Origin: Xanthobacter tagetidis
GTDB taxonomy: Bacteria > Pseudomonadota > Alphaproteobacteria > Rhizobiales > Xanthobacteraceae
NCBI RefSeq assembly: GCF_003667445.1
Contig: NZ_RCTF01000012.1
Location: 1 to 64,000 of the forward strand
Length of the DNA stretch: 64,000 nucleotides
Direction of reading: 5' to 3'
How positions within the stretch are numbered: the stretch's first letter is position 1; every line of letters starts with the position of its first letter. Below, piece after piece: positions 54,373-63,050 of the stretch. A model generated the notes under the pieces. The model was not told the origin of the DNA. It saw nothing but the letters and a program-made list of their open reading frames with translations, and ran no database searches. Made by a program: the position numbers and the translations under genes.

Positions 54373-55995
54373 ATGCTCGCGCTTCGGAACGTGGAGGAAA
54401 CGTTCAACCAGTCGCCGCCGCCGGTCGACATCAATCTGGCGGATATCGACCGGCCGCTGATGGATAGCGCGGCCGCCGATGGCGCGGTGGAGGCCCTGTC
54501 CGCGTTCGGCGCGGAATGGGGCGCCGGCGACCAGCTGGCGCTCGGCCGGCTCGCCAATGAGCATGTGCCCGAGCTCCACAGCCACGATCCGCAGGGCCGG
54601 CGCTGCGACATCGTGGAGTTCCACCCGGCCTATCACGCGCTGATGGCGCAGAGCTATTCGGCCGGCCTCCACTGCTCGGGGTGGGACGTGGCCGGCCGCA
54701 GCGCACATGGCCGCAGGGCTGCGCAGCTCTACATCACCACCCAGGTGGAGGCGGGCCATGTGTGCCCCCTCACCATGACCCATGCCGCGCCCGCCGCCCT
54801 CGCCGCAGCCCCCAATCTGCTGCGCGACTGGCTGCCGCGCATCCGCTCGCGCACCTATGACGGGCGCTTCCTGCCGTTCTGGGAGAAGGCCGGCGTGACC
54901 GTCGGCATGGGCATGACCGAGCGCCAGGGCGGCACCGACCTGCGCTCCAACCAGTCCGGGGCCAAGCAGATCGGCGGCGACGAATACGAGATCACCGGCC
55001 ACAAGTGGTTCTTCTCGGCGCCCATGAGCGACGCCTTCCTGGTGCTCGCCCAGGCCAATCAGGGGCTGACCTGCTTCCTGCTGCCGCGCTTCCGGCCCGA
55101 CGGCTCGGTCAACGACCTCAAGCTGCTGCGGCTGAAGAAGAAGCTCGGCAACCGCTCCAACGCCTCGGCCGAGGTCGAGTTCGACCGCGCCTTCGCCTGG
55201 CGGGTCGGGGAGGAGGGGCGCGGCGTGCGCACCATCCTCGAGATGGTGCAGCTGACCCGGCTCGACTGCGCCGTCGCCTCCGCCGGGCTCATGCGCATGG
55301 CGCTTACCCTCGCCGTGCACCACGCGCGCCACCGCACGATGTTCCAGCGCCGGCTGGCGGACCTGCCCGCCATGGCCGGCCTGCTCGCTGACCTCGCGCT
55401 GGAAGCGGAGGGCTCGACCGCCGCGGTCCTGCGCCTTGCCCGCAGCTTCGACCACACCGAGGCGCGGCTGGAGGAGGCGGCGCGGGCGCGCATCCTCACC
55501 CCGACGCTGAAGTTCGCCGTGTGCCAGGCCACGCCCTGCTTCATCTTCGAGGCCATGGAGGTGCTGGGCGGCAACGGATATGTGGAGGACGGCGCCATGC
55601 CGCGCCTCTATCGGGAGGCGCCGGTCAACGCCATCTGGGAAGGCACCGGCGCGGTCACGGCGCTCGATCTGGTGCGCGCGGCCCAGCGGGAGCCCGATGC
55701 GCTCGCTCTGGTCCTGGACGGCCTGGTGCGCGATTGCGACGGCATTCCCGAGGCGCGGGCGGCCGCCAGCGACGTGGCCGCCGCGCTCGCAGGTCCCGAC
55801 AGCGAGCCGCAGGCGCGCTGGGCGGCGCATCGGCTCTATCATCTCGCCGCTGCCGCCGCGATGAGCGAGGCGGCGCCCGCCGAGATCACGGAGGCCTTTG
55901 TGGCCACCCGCCTCGGCCGTCCGCGCGGGCCCTACGGAACCAATGATGTCGGCCCCTGCGCCGGCCATTTGGTGGAGCGCGCGCTCGACGTGTGA
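54373..55995 (+). CDS. aidB: AidB-type acyl-CoA dehydrogenase (alkylation response)
   Basis: A 540-residue flavoprotein matching E. coli AidB from end to end: ETFNQSPPPVDINLADIDRP, LGRLANEHVPELHSHDPQGR, QVEAGHVCPLTMTHAAPAAL, VGMGMTERQGGTDLRSNQSG, GHKWFFSAPMSDAFLVLAQA, LKKKLGNRSNASAEVEFDRA, and VNAIWEGTGAVTALDLVRA. AidB is induced by alkylating agents (Ada regulon) and protects DNA. Its start at 54373 (MLALRNVEETFNQ) is consistent with family length. No ada or alkB is in the window, but tag is 3 kb upstream. Confidence 0.94.
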   Translation: MLALRNVEETFNQSPPPVDINLADIDRPLMDSAAADGAVEALSAFGAEWGAGDQLALGRLANEHVPELHSHDPQGRRCDIVEFHPAYHALMAQSYSAGLHCSGWDVAGRSAHGRRAAQLYITTQVEAGHVCPLTMTHAAPAALAAAPNLLRDWLPRIRSRTYDGRFLPFWEKAGVTVGMGMTERQGGTDLRSNQSGAKQIGGDEYEITGHKWFFSAPMSDAFLVLAQANQGLTCFLLPRFRPDGSVNDLKLLRLKKKLGNRSNASAEVEFDRAFAWRVGEEGRGVRTILEMVQLTRLDCAVASAGLMRMALTLAVHHARHRTMFQRRLADLPAMAGLLADLALEAEGSTAAVLRLARSFDHTEARLEEAARARILTPTLKFAVCQATPCFIFEAMEVLGGNGYVEDGAMPRLYREAPVNAIWEGTGAVTALDLVRAAQREPDALALVLDGLVRDCDGIPEARAAASDVAAALAGPDSEPQARWAAHRLYHLAAAAAMSEAAPAEITEAFVATRLGRPRGPYGTNDVGPCAGHLVERALDV

Positions 55996-56166
55996 GGCTC
56001 GCCTGTGCGGCCGGCCATTGAAACCTACGGCGGCGTTCGCTATAGGGGCCATCAACTCATCCGAAGGGGCCTTCAGGCCGAACCCTCGGCCATGGCCGCA
56101 GCCCTCGCAAATCCGCGCGAGCCGGTCGCGCCCAGAAGCGGCCGAGCACACGAGAGGCGTCAGTCC

Positions 56167-56448
56167 ATGTCTTCGACGTTCGACACGGTGGCCAACATCA
56201 TCGCGGAGACCTGCGACATTCCGCGTGACACGATCACGCCGGAGAGCCACGCCATCGACGATCTGGGCATCGACAGCCTGGACTTCCTGGACATTGCCTT
56301 CGCCATCGACAAGGCCTTCGGCATCAAGCTGCCGCTGGAGCAGTGGACCCAGGAGGTCAACGACGGCAAGGCCACCACCGAGCAGTATTTCGTGCTCAAG
56401 AACCTCTGCGCGCGCATCGACGAGCTGGTCGCTGCGAAGTCGGCCTGA
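56167..56448 (+). CDS. acpXL: Acyl carrier protein for very-long-chain lipid A acyl chains (AcpXL)
   Basis: A 93-residue acyl carrier protein. The phosphopantetheine Ser lies in [20 protein letters not shown] near residue 38. Specific AcpXL features are the N-terminal [19 protein letters not shown] and the C-terminal extension [21 protein letters not shown], which plain AcpP lacks. It carries the growing 27-hydroxyoctacosanoyl chain for rhizobial lipid A. The ATG at 56167 is reached through a GAGGCGT leader. fabZ and a KAS-like gene follow in one operon. Confidence 0.93.
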   Translation: MSSTFDTVANIIAETCDIPRDTITPESHAIDDLGIDSLDFLDIAFAIDKAFGIKLPLEQWTQEVNDGKATTEQYFVLKNLCARIDELVAAKSA

Positions 56449-56463
56449 GGCCGGACGGGGACC

Positions 56464-56937
56464 ATGCGCCCTGAAGTCTTCAAGATGATCGACCGGGTCG
56501 TCACCATCGACCCGTCGCTCGACACCATCCACTGCCAGGGCCTCGTGCCTCAGGAAAGCTCCATCTTCGAGGGGCATTTCCCGGGCCACCCGATCATGCC
56601 CGGCGTGCTGCTGATCGAGGCCATGGCGCAGACCACGGGCTGGCTGGTGCTGGCGCGCAACCGCTTCGAGCGGATGCCCTTCCTCGCCTCGGTGAAGGAG
56701 GCCAAGCTGCGCACCTTCGTGCTGCCGGGCGCCAATCTCGATCTCTATTCGCGAATCGAGCACGAAGGCTCGGGCTATGTGGTGGCCAAGACCGAGGCCA
56801 AGCTCGACGGCAAGCAGATCTGCTCGGCCGACCTCTCCTTCCGCGTCCTGCCCTGGCCCGAGGGCAAGATGAAGGCCGTGGTGCTGAAGGTGGCCGAGCA
56901 TGTGAGCTTCCCTCTTGCGGACTATGCCGATGCCTGA
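56464..56937 (+). CDS. fabZXL: 3-hydroxyacyl-ACP dehydratase FabZ (FabZXL)
   Basis: A 157-residue hotdog dehydratase. The catalytic His segment FEGHFPGHPIMPGVLLIEAMAQTTG begins near residue 36, with the acid residue in IEAMAQ. FASVKEAKLRTFVLPGA-like sequence continues the fold. In AcpXL operons this enzyme works on the very-long-chain acyl-ACP. It is 15 bp after acpXL and its last 8 bp overlap the start of the next gene, giving tight coupling. Confidence 0.92.
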   Translation: MRPEVFKMIDRVVTIDPSLDTIHCQGLVPQESSIFEGHFPGHPIMPGVLLIEAMAQTTGWLVLARNRFERMPFLASVKEAKLRTFVLPGANLDLYSRIEHEGSGYVVAKTEAKLDGKQICSADLSFRVLPWPEGKMKAVVLKVAEHVSFPLADYADA

Positions 56938-58114
56938 GACTGCCTCCCGGCGCGACGTCTGGATTACCGGCATCGGCCTCGTCTCCTCGCTCGGCGAGGG
57001 ACCTGAGGCGCACTGGAGCGCCCTCATGGGCGGCGCGGCGCCCGTCACCGATGCGGAGACGTTCGCGCCCTACGTGGTGCACCCGATCGTCAAGCTCGAC
57101 TATGACCGCCAGATTCCCAAGAAGGGCGATCAGCGGCAGATGGAGCCCTGGCAGCGCATCGGCACCTATGCGGCCGGCCTCGCGCTGGACGCGGCGGGCA
57201 TCGCCAAGAATCCCGACATCCTGTCGAAGACCGACATGGTCGTGGCCGCCGGCGGCGGCGAGCGCGACGCGGCGGTGGACGCCTCCATCCTCAGCGACCT
57301 CGCCAGCTCCAACGATCCCGGCCGGCTGCTGAACGAGCGCCTGCTGTCGGACCTGCGGCCGACGCTGTCGCTGGCGCAGCTTTCCAACCTGCTGGCCGGC
57401 AACATATCCATCGTCCATGGCGTCACCGGCTCCTCGCGCACCTTCATGGGCGAGGAAAGCTCGGGCGTGGACGCCGTGCGGGTCGCCTTCTCGCGCATTG
57501 CCTCCGGGCAGAGCGAGATCGGCCTCGTGGGCGGCGCCTATAATGCCGAGCGCGAGGACACGCTGCTGCTCAACGTGCTCGACGACTTCTGCATGAAGGG
57601 CGCGTTCCGGCCGGTATTCTCGACCGAGGCGCCGGGCATCCCCTCCGGCTCAATGGGCGCGTTCCTGGTGCTCGAATCGGCGGACCATGCCAAGGCGCGG
57701 GGCGCGGCGCCCATCGCCCGGCTCTCGGGCGTGTGGTCCGAGCGGGCGCGCCGATCCGAGCCGGGCGCGACCACGCGCAAGGTGGCCGAGCTGCTGGAGA
57801 AGGCGGAAGCCGGGCCGGGCACGGCGGTGCTCTCCTGCGCCGCCGGCGGCCGCGCGGCGACCCCGGCCGAGGCCGAGGCCCTGAAGGCCAGCGGCCTGCC
57901 GGTGCGCGCGGTGGCGAACCGCCTCGGCCACGGATTCGAGGCCCAGTTCCCGGCCGGGCTGGCTCTGGCCGCCCTGGCGGTCTCGCAGGGCGAACTGTTC
58001 CCGGTGCTGGCGGGCGATCCCGTGGAGGCCGGCGGCGGTGCGGTCGCGCGGGCCGTCGTGACCTGCGTCGGCCACTGGCGCGGCGAGGGCGCGGCCCTGG
58101 TGGAGAAGGCCTGA
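56930..58114 (+). CDS. fabF2XL: KAS-like protein lacking the catalytic Cys (FabF2XL-type, chain-length-factor-like)
   Basis: A 394-residue thiolase-fold protein of the beta-ketoacyl-ACP synthase family (MPETASRRDVWITGIGLVSS). At the site of the nucleophilic Cys (TACTSG in E. coli FabF) it reads GEESSG, with Glu at 176. The first catalytic His (HGTSTP) is also missing: the aligned part is CAAGGRAATP. The second His is kept (NRLGHGFEAQFPAGLA). So it should not condense alone and resembles a chain-length factor needing a catalytic partner. In known acpXL clusters fabF1XL follows directly; here a hairpin and an opposing patatin gene follow instead. Start could be 56924. Confidence 0.85.
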   Translation: MPETASRRDVWITGIGLVSSLGEGPEAHWSALMGGAAPVTDAETFAPYVVHPIVKLDYDRQIPKKGDQRQMEPWQRIGTYAAGLALDAAGIAKNPDILSKTDMVVAAGGGERDAAVDASILSDLASSNDPGRLLNERLLSDLRPTLSLAQLSNLLAGNISIVHGVTGSSRTFMGEESSGVDAVRVAFSRIASGQSEIGLVGGAYNAEREDTLLLNVLDDFCMKGAFRPVFSTEAPGIPSGSMGAFLVLESADHAKARGAAPIARLSGVWSERARRSEPGATTRKVAELLEKAEAGPGTAVLSCAAGGRAATPAEAEALKASGLPVRAVANRLGHGFEAQFPAGLALAALAVSQGELFPVLAGDPVEAGGGAVARAVVTCVGHWRGEGAALVEKA

Positions 58115-58131
58115 CGGCGCCGCGGCGCCGT
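58114..58131 (+). terminator. Hairpin at the end of the acpXL operon
   Basis: ACGGCGCC (58114-58121) pairs with GGCGCCGT (58124-58131) across a 2-nt gap, overlapping the last base of the fabF2XL stop; CTTCCC follows. It suggests that the operon ends here. Confidence 0.5.
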
Positions 58132-58153
58132 CTTCCCGGTCTCCGTCCGAAAA

Positions 58154-59182
58154 TCAGCCCAGCGCCACCATGGCGGCGCGGATGTCTTCGAGCGACCGCT
58201 CGGCCGCCTCGGCGCCGGCGGCGATAGCCTCCTCCGCCCGGTGGAAGTCGAACAGGCCGATGCGCCCAAGCTTGGGGTTGAGCGTCACGTCCGGCGGGTC
58301 GCCGGCGAGCCGCGACCGGGCGATGCGGTCCTGGATGATGTTGAAGGCGTCGATCATCACCGTGGACAGGCCGCGCGGGCCGTCAGGCACGCCGTTTCCG
58401 GCGAAGAACTGCCGCCGCAGCCGCTCCGGGCTGAGCATGGCGGCGATGCCTTCCTTCTTCTCGGTGATGACCGCCTCGGCGGCGTCCTCCACCACGCCGC
58501 CATGGTCCTGGATCACGGTGCCGCGGCCGAACACGTCGGCATTGAGGTTCACCGCGATCACCATGCGCGCGCCCAGCGCCCGGGTGGGCGAGACGGGAAT
58601 CGGGTTCACCAGCGCGCCGTCCATCAGCCAGCGCCCGCCCACCTTCACCGGAGTGAAGATGCCGGGCAATGCGTAGGAGGCGCGGATCGCCTCCACGAAG
58701 TCGCCGCGGGTGAGCCAGATCTCGTGGCCTGTGCCGAGCTCGGTGGCGATGGCGGCGAAGGTGAGCGGCAAATCGTCGATGGCGAGGTCGCCCACGTCGC
58801 GGCGCATCAGCTCGACCAGCCGGCGGCCCGCGATCAGGCCTGGCCCGCCGAGCGCGAAGTCCATCAATCCCAGCACGTTGCGCTTGGTCAGGCTGCGCGC
58901 CCAGTCCTCCAGCCGGTCGAGCTTGCCGGCGGCCCAGATGCCGCCCACCACCGCCCCGATGGAGGTGCCGGCCACCACCTGGGGGCGGATGCCGTTCTTC
59001 TCCAGCACCCGCAGCACGCCGATATGGGCGAAGCCGCGGGCAGCGCCGCCGCCGAGCGCGATGCCCACGGCCGGCTGGCTGCGGCCGGGCGCGGCTCGTT
59101 CCGCGCGCTCCACATCCTCTCGCTCGGGTGCCGCCTCGCATTCGCCGGAGGGACCGGACGATCGATGGGAAAAGGGGAACAT
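58154..59182 (-). CDS. Patatin-like phospholipase (RssA type)
   Basis: A 342-residue cytoplasmic patatin. After a ~50-residue charged leader, the oxyanion loop GIALGGGAARGFAHIGVLRVL is near residue 53, the nucleophile VAGTSIGAVVGGIWA (G-T-S-I-G) near residue 85, and the catalytic Asp in WLMDGALVNPIPV near residue 200. It most resembles the RssA/NTE-type of proteobacteria. It may hydrolyse acyl chains from phospholipids. The start at 59182 (MFPFSHRSSGPSGECEAAPE) has a GCGAGG site; longer frames upstream look random. Confidence 0.88.
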   Translation of the reverse strand: MFPFSHRSSGPSGECEAAPEREDVERAERAAPGRSQPAVGIALGGGAARGFAHIGVLRVLEKNGIRPQVVAGTSIGAVVGGIWAAGKLDRLEDWARSLTKRNVLGLMDFALGGPGLIAGRRLVELMRRDVGDLAIDDLPLTFAAIATELGTGHEIWLTRGDFVEAIRASYALPGIFTPVKVGGRWLMDGALVNPIPVSPTRALGARMVIAVNLNADVFGRGTVIQDHGGVVEDAAEAVITEKKEGIAAMLSPERLRRQFFAGNGVPDGPRGLSTVMIDAFNIIQDRIARSRLAGDPPDVTLNPKLGRIGLFDFHRAEEAIAAGAEAAERSLEDIRAAMVALG

Positions 59183-59312
59183 CGGCACCTCGCCTTTCCC
59201 CTTCACATGGGTCGGCCGCCAGCCCGGCGCAACGGGCCGGCGGGCTTTTGTGCTCTCACCCAAGGGAATGAAAGACCGCACGAATCCCCGGCTGGTCCTG
59301 GGGCGCGCGGGG

Positions 59313-59735
59313 TCAGGCGCCGCCGATCTTCTCACGCAGACGGCGGTCATTCTCCAGCACTTCGGGGGTGACGGCATCGCCGAAGTCGGCCAGTTCGTAG
59401 AGCGGGCGAATCTCGATCTCGCTCGGGCCGGGCATGGGGTTGGGGCAGCGCTTCACCCACGCCACCGCTTCGTCCAAGTCCTTGACTTCCCAAAGCCAAT
59501 AGCCGGCGACCAGCTCCTTGGTCTCGGCGAACGGACCGTCGATGACCATGCGGGAGGCCCCGTCGAAGGCGACCCGCTTGCCCTGCACGGAGGGCTTCAG
59601 CCCGTCGCCCGCCACGAGGATGCCGGCCTCGACCAGCGCTTCGTTGAATTTGCCCATGGCTTCAAGCAATTCCGCCGAGGGCATTAGGCCCGCTTCGCTG
59701 TCCTTGGTGGCCTTGACCAGAACCATAACGCGCAT
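59313..59735 (-). CDS. YCII-domain (DGPF) protein
   Basis: A 140-residue protein of the YCII/DGPF group: MRVMVLVKATKDSEAGLMPS, then GDGLKPSVQGKRV, the family signature VIDGPFAETKELVAGYWLWE (D-G-P-F near residue 66), and IEIRPLYELADFGDA. The function is unknown; such genes often neighbour ECF sigma factors or SRPBCC proteins, but none is adjacent here. The start at 59735 has an AGGAGA ribosome-binding site, so upstream open sequence is not used. Confidence 0.87.
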   Translation of the reverse strand: MRVMVLVKATKDSEAGLMPSAELLEAMGKFNEALVEAGILVAGDGLKPSVQGKRVAFDGASRMVIDGPFAETKELVAGYWLWEVKDLDEAVAWVKRCPNPMPGPSEIEIRPLYELADFGDAVTPEVLENDRRLREKIGGA

Positions 59736-59958
59736 CGTCTCGTCTCCTGCTCGCACGGGCGGCCGGTTTCGGCCATCCTGCCATAACGACGAACGGCGGG
59801 CGCAGGGGACGACAAGATCGCGAAAAAATCCCTCCGGGTCCTGCCCGTTCCCGCCGGGACCGCCCAAGCTCCCCGGGGGCCTCAATGCATGCTATGGTTG
59901 CATCTGCGGCCGGGCCGCATGCCGAATCCCCTTGCCTGCCAATGCGGAGGCGTGAGCC

Positions 59959-62592
59959 GTGACGACGAAGGCGCTGCAACCGGCCGGCTCCCGCCTCGCG
60001 CAGGCATGGGGCGAGATCCTGGATTTCGCGCTGGTCCTGTGGGTGGTCCGCGTTCCGCTGGTGAGCGTCGCCGCCGGCCTGCTCCTGATGGCCGCCATCA
60101 CCGAGGCGCAGGACGTGATGGTGCACGTGGCGATGGCGGGCGCCCCGCTCGCCAAGCGGGCCTGGATCTCGTGGGAGCTGGTGCAGCTGTTTGCCTCCAC
60201 CTTCCTGTTCTGGGCCATGCCCGTGCACTATGCCGCCCGGCTGCTGCTGGAGACCGATCGCGGGCTCGCGGCGCGGATCGCGCCTGTGGCGAAGGCGGGG
60301 CCGGGGGCGCGGGCCGCCGCGGCCTCGGGTGCGCTCGGCTGGGTCATCCTCCTGGTGCCGCGGGTGCTGGGCGCGCTCACCTTCGTGGCGTTCGCCATCG
60401 GCGCCCGGCAGGCGATCGCCAACCTGCCCACCATCGACGACACGCCGGTGGTGGCGGCGGCGCGGGCGCAGCTCGGCTATGTGTCGTGGCTGATGCTCGC
60501 CGGCGTTCCGGCGTTCTTCGCCTATGCGGCGGTCCGGGTGCGGATGGTGAAGTCCGGGCCGCTGGCCGACCTCGACCGCTGGCTTGCGCCGCGGGTTGCC
60601 GGCGTCTTCCGGCGCATCGGTCTCGGCGCGCGCGCGGACGATCCGGCGGGTGAACTCCACGCCACCGGGCGCCTCACGCTGCTGATCTATGCGGTGGGGG
60701 TCGCCGTGGTGTTGGTGGCCAACCCGGTCGACCTCGCCAGGGCGCTGCCGCTGGCCGCCGCCGTGCCGCTGGTGTTCGGCGGCTGGGTGCCGCTCCTGTC
60801 CTTTTTCTCCGCGCTCGGCCGGCGCCTGCATTTCCCCTTCCTGCTGACGCTGTTCGCCCTCGGCGTGGCCGGGGTCGCCGTGTTCGGCGACAACCATGCG
60901 GTGCGCCTGCGCGACGCGGCGCCGCCCGCGCGGGCGAGCCTGCGCCAGGGCCTCGACATGTGGATGGAGGCCAACGGCTGCGCGGGCAAGCCACAGGACT
61001 GCCCGCGCCCGGTCATCGTCGCCGGCGCCGGCGGCGCGAGCCGCGCCGGCTTCTTCACCGCCAGCGTCATCGGCCACTTCCTGGATGTGGACACGTTCAG
61101 GAAGGGCTCGGTCCACACCCAGGCCGACCAGACCAAGACGGTGCACGCCCCGCTCGACGACGGCCGCCTCGCCGGCAAGGCAGACGGCCAACCCGTGCTC
61201 AACGGCGCCCAGGTGCGCAACCGCATCTTCGCCATATCGGGCGTCTCGGGCAGCGCCTATGGGGCGGCGGTGATCGCCGGCGCGCTCGCCGCGACCGGGC
61301 CGCCGGGCGGGGCGGTGCCGTGCCCGCGCGAAGCGCAGGGCTACTGGTTCGGCGAGAAGATCAACACCTGGCGCGACTGCCTGGAGGCGCTCACCGCCGG
61401 GGATTATCTCACCGCCGTGTTCTTCGGCCTCGCCTTCCACGACCAGGTGCAGCTCTGGGTGGAGGACCGCGCCACCCTGCTGGAAAAGGCCTGGGAAGCG
61501 CGCTTCGCCGACCTCGTGTCGCAGGCGCCGGCCGTGGCCGCCGCCGACGCCCAGCGCCCCGACGGCCAGAAGGCCGCCGAGCGGCTGGCGCAGCCCTTCC
61601 TCGCTCTGCCGCGCTCGGCGGCCAGCTGGGTGCCGTTCCTGGTGCTCAACGGCACCTCGGTGGACACCGGCCAGCGCATCGTCACCACCGACCTCGATCC
61701 CACCATGGCCGCCGCGCCCTGCCTCACCGGCGGTCCGCCGGAGCGCTGCCCCATCTTCACCCATGCGCTCGACTTCCACGCCCTCATTCCCGAACGCAAG
61801 GACGTGGCGCTGTCCACCGCGGCGAGCAATTCCGCCCGCTTCCCGGTGATCTCGCCGCCCGGCGCCATTCAAGGCCGAAAGAGCAAGGTGGCCGACCGCA
61901 TCGTCGACGGCGGCTATTTCGAGAATTACGGCGTGGAGAGCGCGCTCGATCTCGCCAAGGCCATCGTCGCGCTGGAGCCGGGGCTCGCGCCCTTCATCCT
62001 GGTCATCTCCAATGATCCGCAGGTGACGCTGGGCGAGGCGGGCGCCGGCGAGGGCACCGCCCAGCCGGAGGCCGCCGACACGCTGTGGCTCGGCGAGGTG
62101 GCCGGCCCGCTCGGCGCGGTCAGCGCGGTGCGGGGCGGGCGCGGCCGGCTTGCCCAGGCGGACGCGCGGGCCTTTCTCGGCGCCCGCCTCGCCGCGACCT
62201 GCGGGCCGCACATGGCCCATATCAAGGTGGCGCCGGAGACGCTGGCCGGCACCTGTCCCCCCGAGCCGAAGCGCCAGGACATCCGCGCCGTCGCCATGAG
62301 CTGGTGGCTCTCGAAGCCGGTGCAGATCAATCTGCGCGAGCAGACCAAGAGCGCCCAGGCCAAAAGCGCGGAGGGCAAAAGCGGGTGGGCCGGAAGCGGG
62401 GGAGGCCTGTGCAGCAACGATCGCGAGATCGCGGCGGTGTGGACGGCGCTCGCGACGCCGTCCAAGGCCTGCCTGAGGACGACGGCCGCAGCTCAGCCTG
62501 CGCCGGCCCTGCCGCCGTCCTTGTCCGCACCGTCCTCGCCCGCACCCTCCTCGCCCGCGCCGCCTTCGGGCGGCATCCGCCAGACGCCGTAG
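59959..62592 (+). CDS. Large membrane-anchored patatin-like protein
   Basis: An 877-residue protein with two parts. Residues 1-310 have about six to eight hydrophobic helices. Residues 340-800 form a patatin-like hydrolase: oxyanion loop VAGAGGASRAGFFTASVIG near residue 355, nucleophile GVSGSAYGAAVIAG (G-x-S-G-S) near residue 428, and DGGYFENYGVESALDLAK (D-G-G) near residue 650. The C-terminus ends in a low-complexity Pro/Ser/Ala tail. It uses a GTG start at 59959. The active site would face one side of the membrane and act on lipid; the substrate is unknown. Its last 100 bp overlap yidD on the other strand. Confidence 0.82.
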   Translation: MTTKALQPAGSRLAQAWGEILDFALVLWVVRVPLVSVAAGLLLMAAITEAQDVMVHVAMAGAPLAKRAWISWELVQLFASTFLFWAMPVHYAARLLLETDRGLAARIAPVAKAGPGARAAAASGALGWVILLVPRVLGALTFVAFAIGARQAIANLPTIDDTPVVAAARAQLGYVSWLMLAGVPAFFAYAAVRVRMVKSGPLADLDRWLAPRVAGVFRRIGLGARADDPAGELHATGRLTLLIYAVGVAVVLVANPVDLARALPLAAAVPLVFGGWVPLLSFFSALGRRLHFPFLLTLFALGVAGVAVFGDNHAVRLRDAAPPARASLRQGLDMWMEANGCAGKPQDCPRPVIVAGAGGASRAGFFTASVIGHFLDVDTFRKGSVHTQADQTKTVHAPLDDGRLAGKADGQPVLNGAQVRNRIFAISGVSGSAYGAAVIAGALAATGPPGGAVPCPREAQGYWFGEKINTWRDCLEALTAGDYLTAVFFGLAFHDQVQLWVEDRATLLEKAWEARFADLVSQAPAVAAADAQRPDGQKAAERLAQPFLALPRSAASWVPFLVLNGTSVDTGQRIVTTDLDPTMAAAPCLTGGPPERCPIFTHALDFHALIPERKDVALSTAASNSARFPVISPPGAIQGRKSKVADRIVDGGYFENYGVESALDLAKAIVALEPGLAPFILVISNDPQVTLGEAGAGEGTAQPEAADTLWLGEVAGPLGAVSAVRGGRGRLAQADARAFLGARLAATCGPHMAHIKVAPETLAGTCPPEPKRQDIRAVAMSWWLSKPVQINLREQTKSAQAKSAEGKSGWAGSGGGLCSNDREIAAVWTALATPSKACLRTTAAAQPAPALPPSLSAPSSPAPSSPAPPSGGIRQTP

Positions 62593-62963
62593 CGCCAGGG
62601 CGCGAGCGCATGCCCGCCTGCGGGCAGGCGCTCCGGCACCGGGTCGTAGCCGTGCCCGCCCCAGGGGTGGCAGCGGCAGATGCGGGCGGCGGCCATGAAG
62701 AAGCCGGCATAGGCGCCATGGCGGCGGATCGCGGTGTCGGCATAGTCCGAGCAGGTGGGCAGATAGCGGCACTGCCGGCCCATGAACGAGGAGAGCGTAT
62801 AGCGGTAGGCGAGAATCGGCAGGCGCAGCACGGTGCGCGGGACGAGCTTCAGCGCGCCGAGGACCCGCCCCAGCCGGCCTTCCGGCGTCGCGGACGGCGC
62901 AGGCGCGCGCGGCCGCGCGGCGGCCAGCGCCGCCTCAAAATCGTCGCGTTCCGGGGCCTTCAT
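62493..62963 (-). CDS. yidD: Membrane protein insertion efficiency factor YidD
   Basis: A 156-residue protein. The core is clearly YidD: ILAYRYTLSSFMGRQCRYLP, then TCSDYADTAIRRHGAYAGFF and MAAARICRCHPWGGHGYDPV. Normal YidD has about 75-100 residues; here there is an extra ~50-residue Ala/Arg-rich N-terminus and an acidic Gly-rich C-terminal tail (GGAGEEGAGEDGADKDGG). It helps YidC insert membrane proteins. Its 3' end overlaps the membrane patatin gene by 100 bp, exactly where both tails are low complexity. The start at 62963 is MKAPERDDFEAALA; a GTG four codons earlier is possible. Confidence 0.9.
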   Translation of the reverse strand: MKAPERDDFEAALAAARPRAPAPSATPEGRLGRVLGALKLVPRTVLRLPILAYRYTLSSFMGRQCRYLPTCSDYADTAIRRHGAYAGFFMAAARICRCHPWGGHGYDPVPERLPAGGHALAPWRYGVWRMPPEGGAGEEGAGEDGADKDGGRAGAG

Positions 62964-63050
62964 GGCCTTCGACACTTTCCCTTCCTTCGAGCCGGGCCGG
63001 CGGGTCCGGCGGACCCGTCGGCTTCGGCACCTGATTTCGCGAGGTGACCG

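Noticed and set aside
59313-59735. YCII protein paired with an ECF sigma factor
   Set aside because: The usual neighbouring RNA polymerase sigma gene is missing on both sides.
59662-62772. 1036-codon minus-strand open frame opposite the membrane patatin gene
   Set aside because: It is a GC-driven shadow frame: Arg/Gly/His-rich with no family pattern, while the plus strand has clear patatin motifs.
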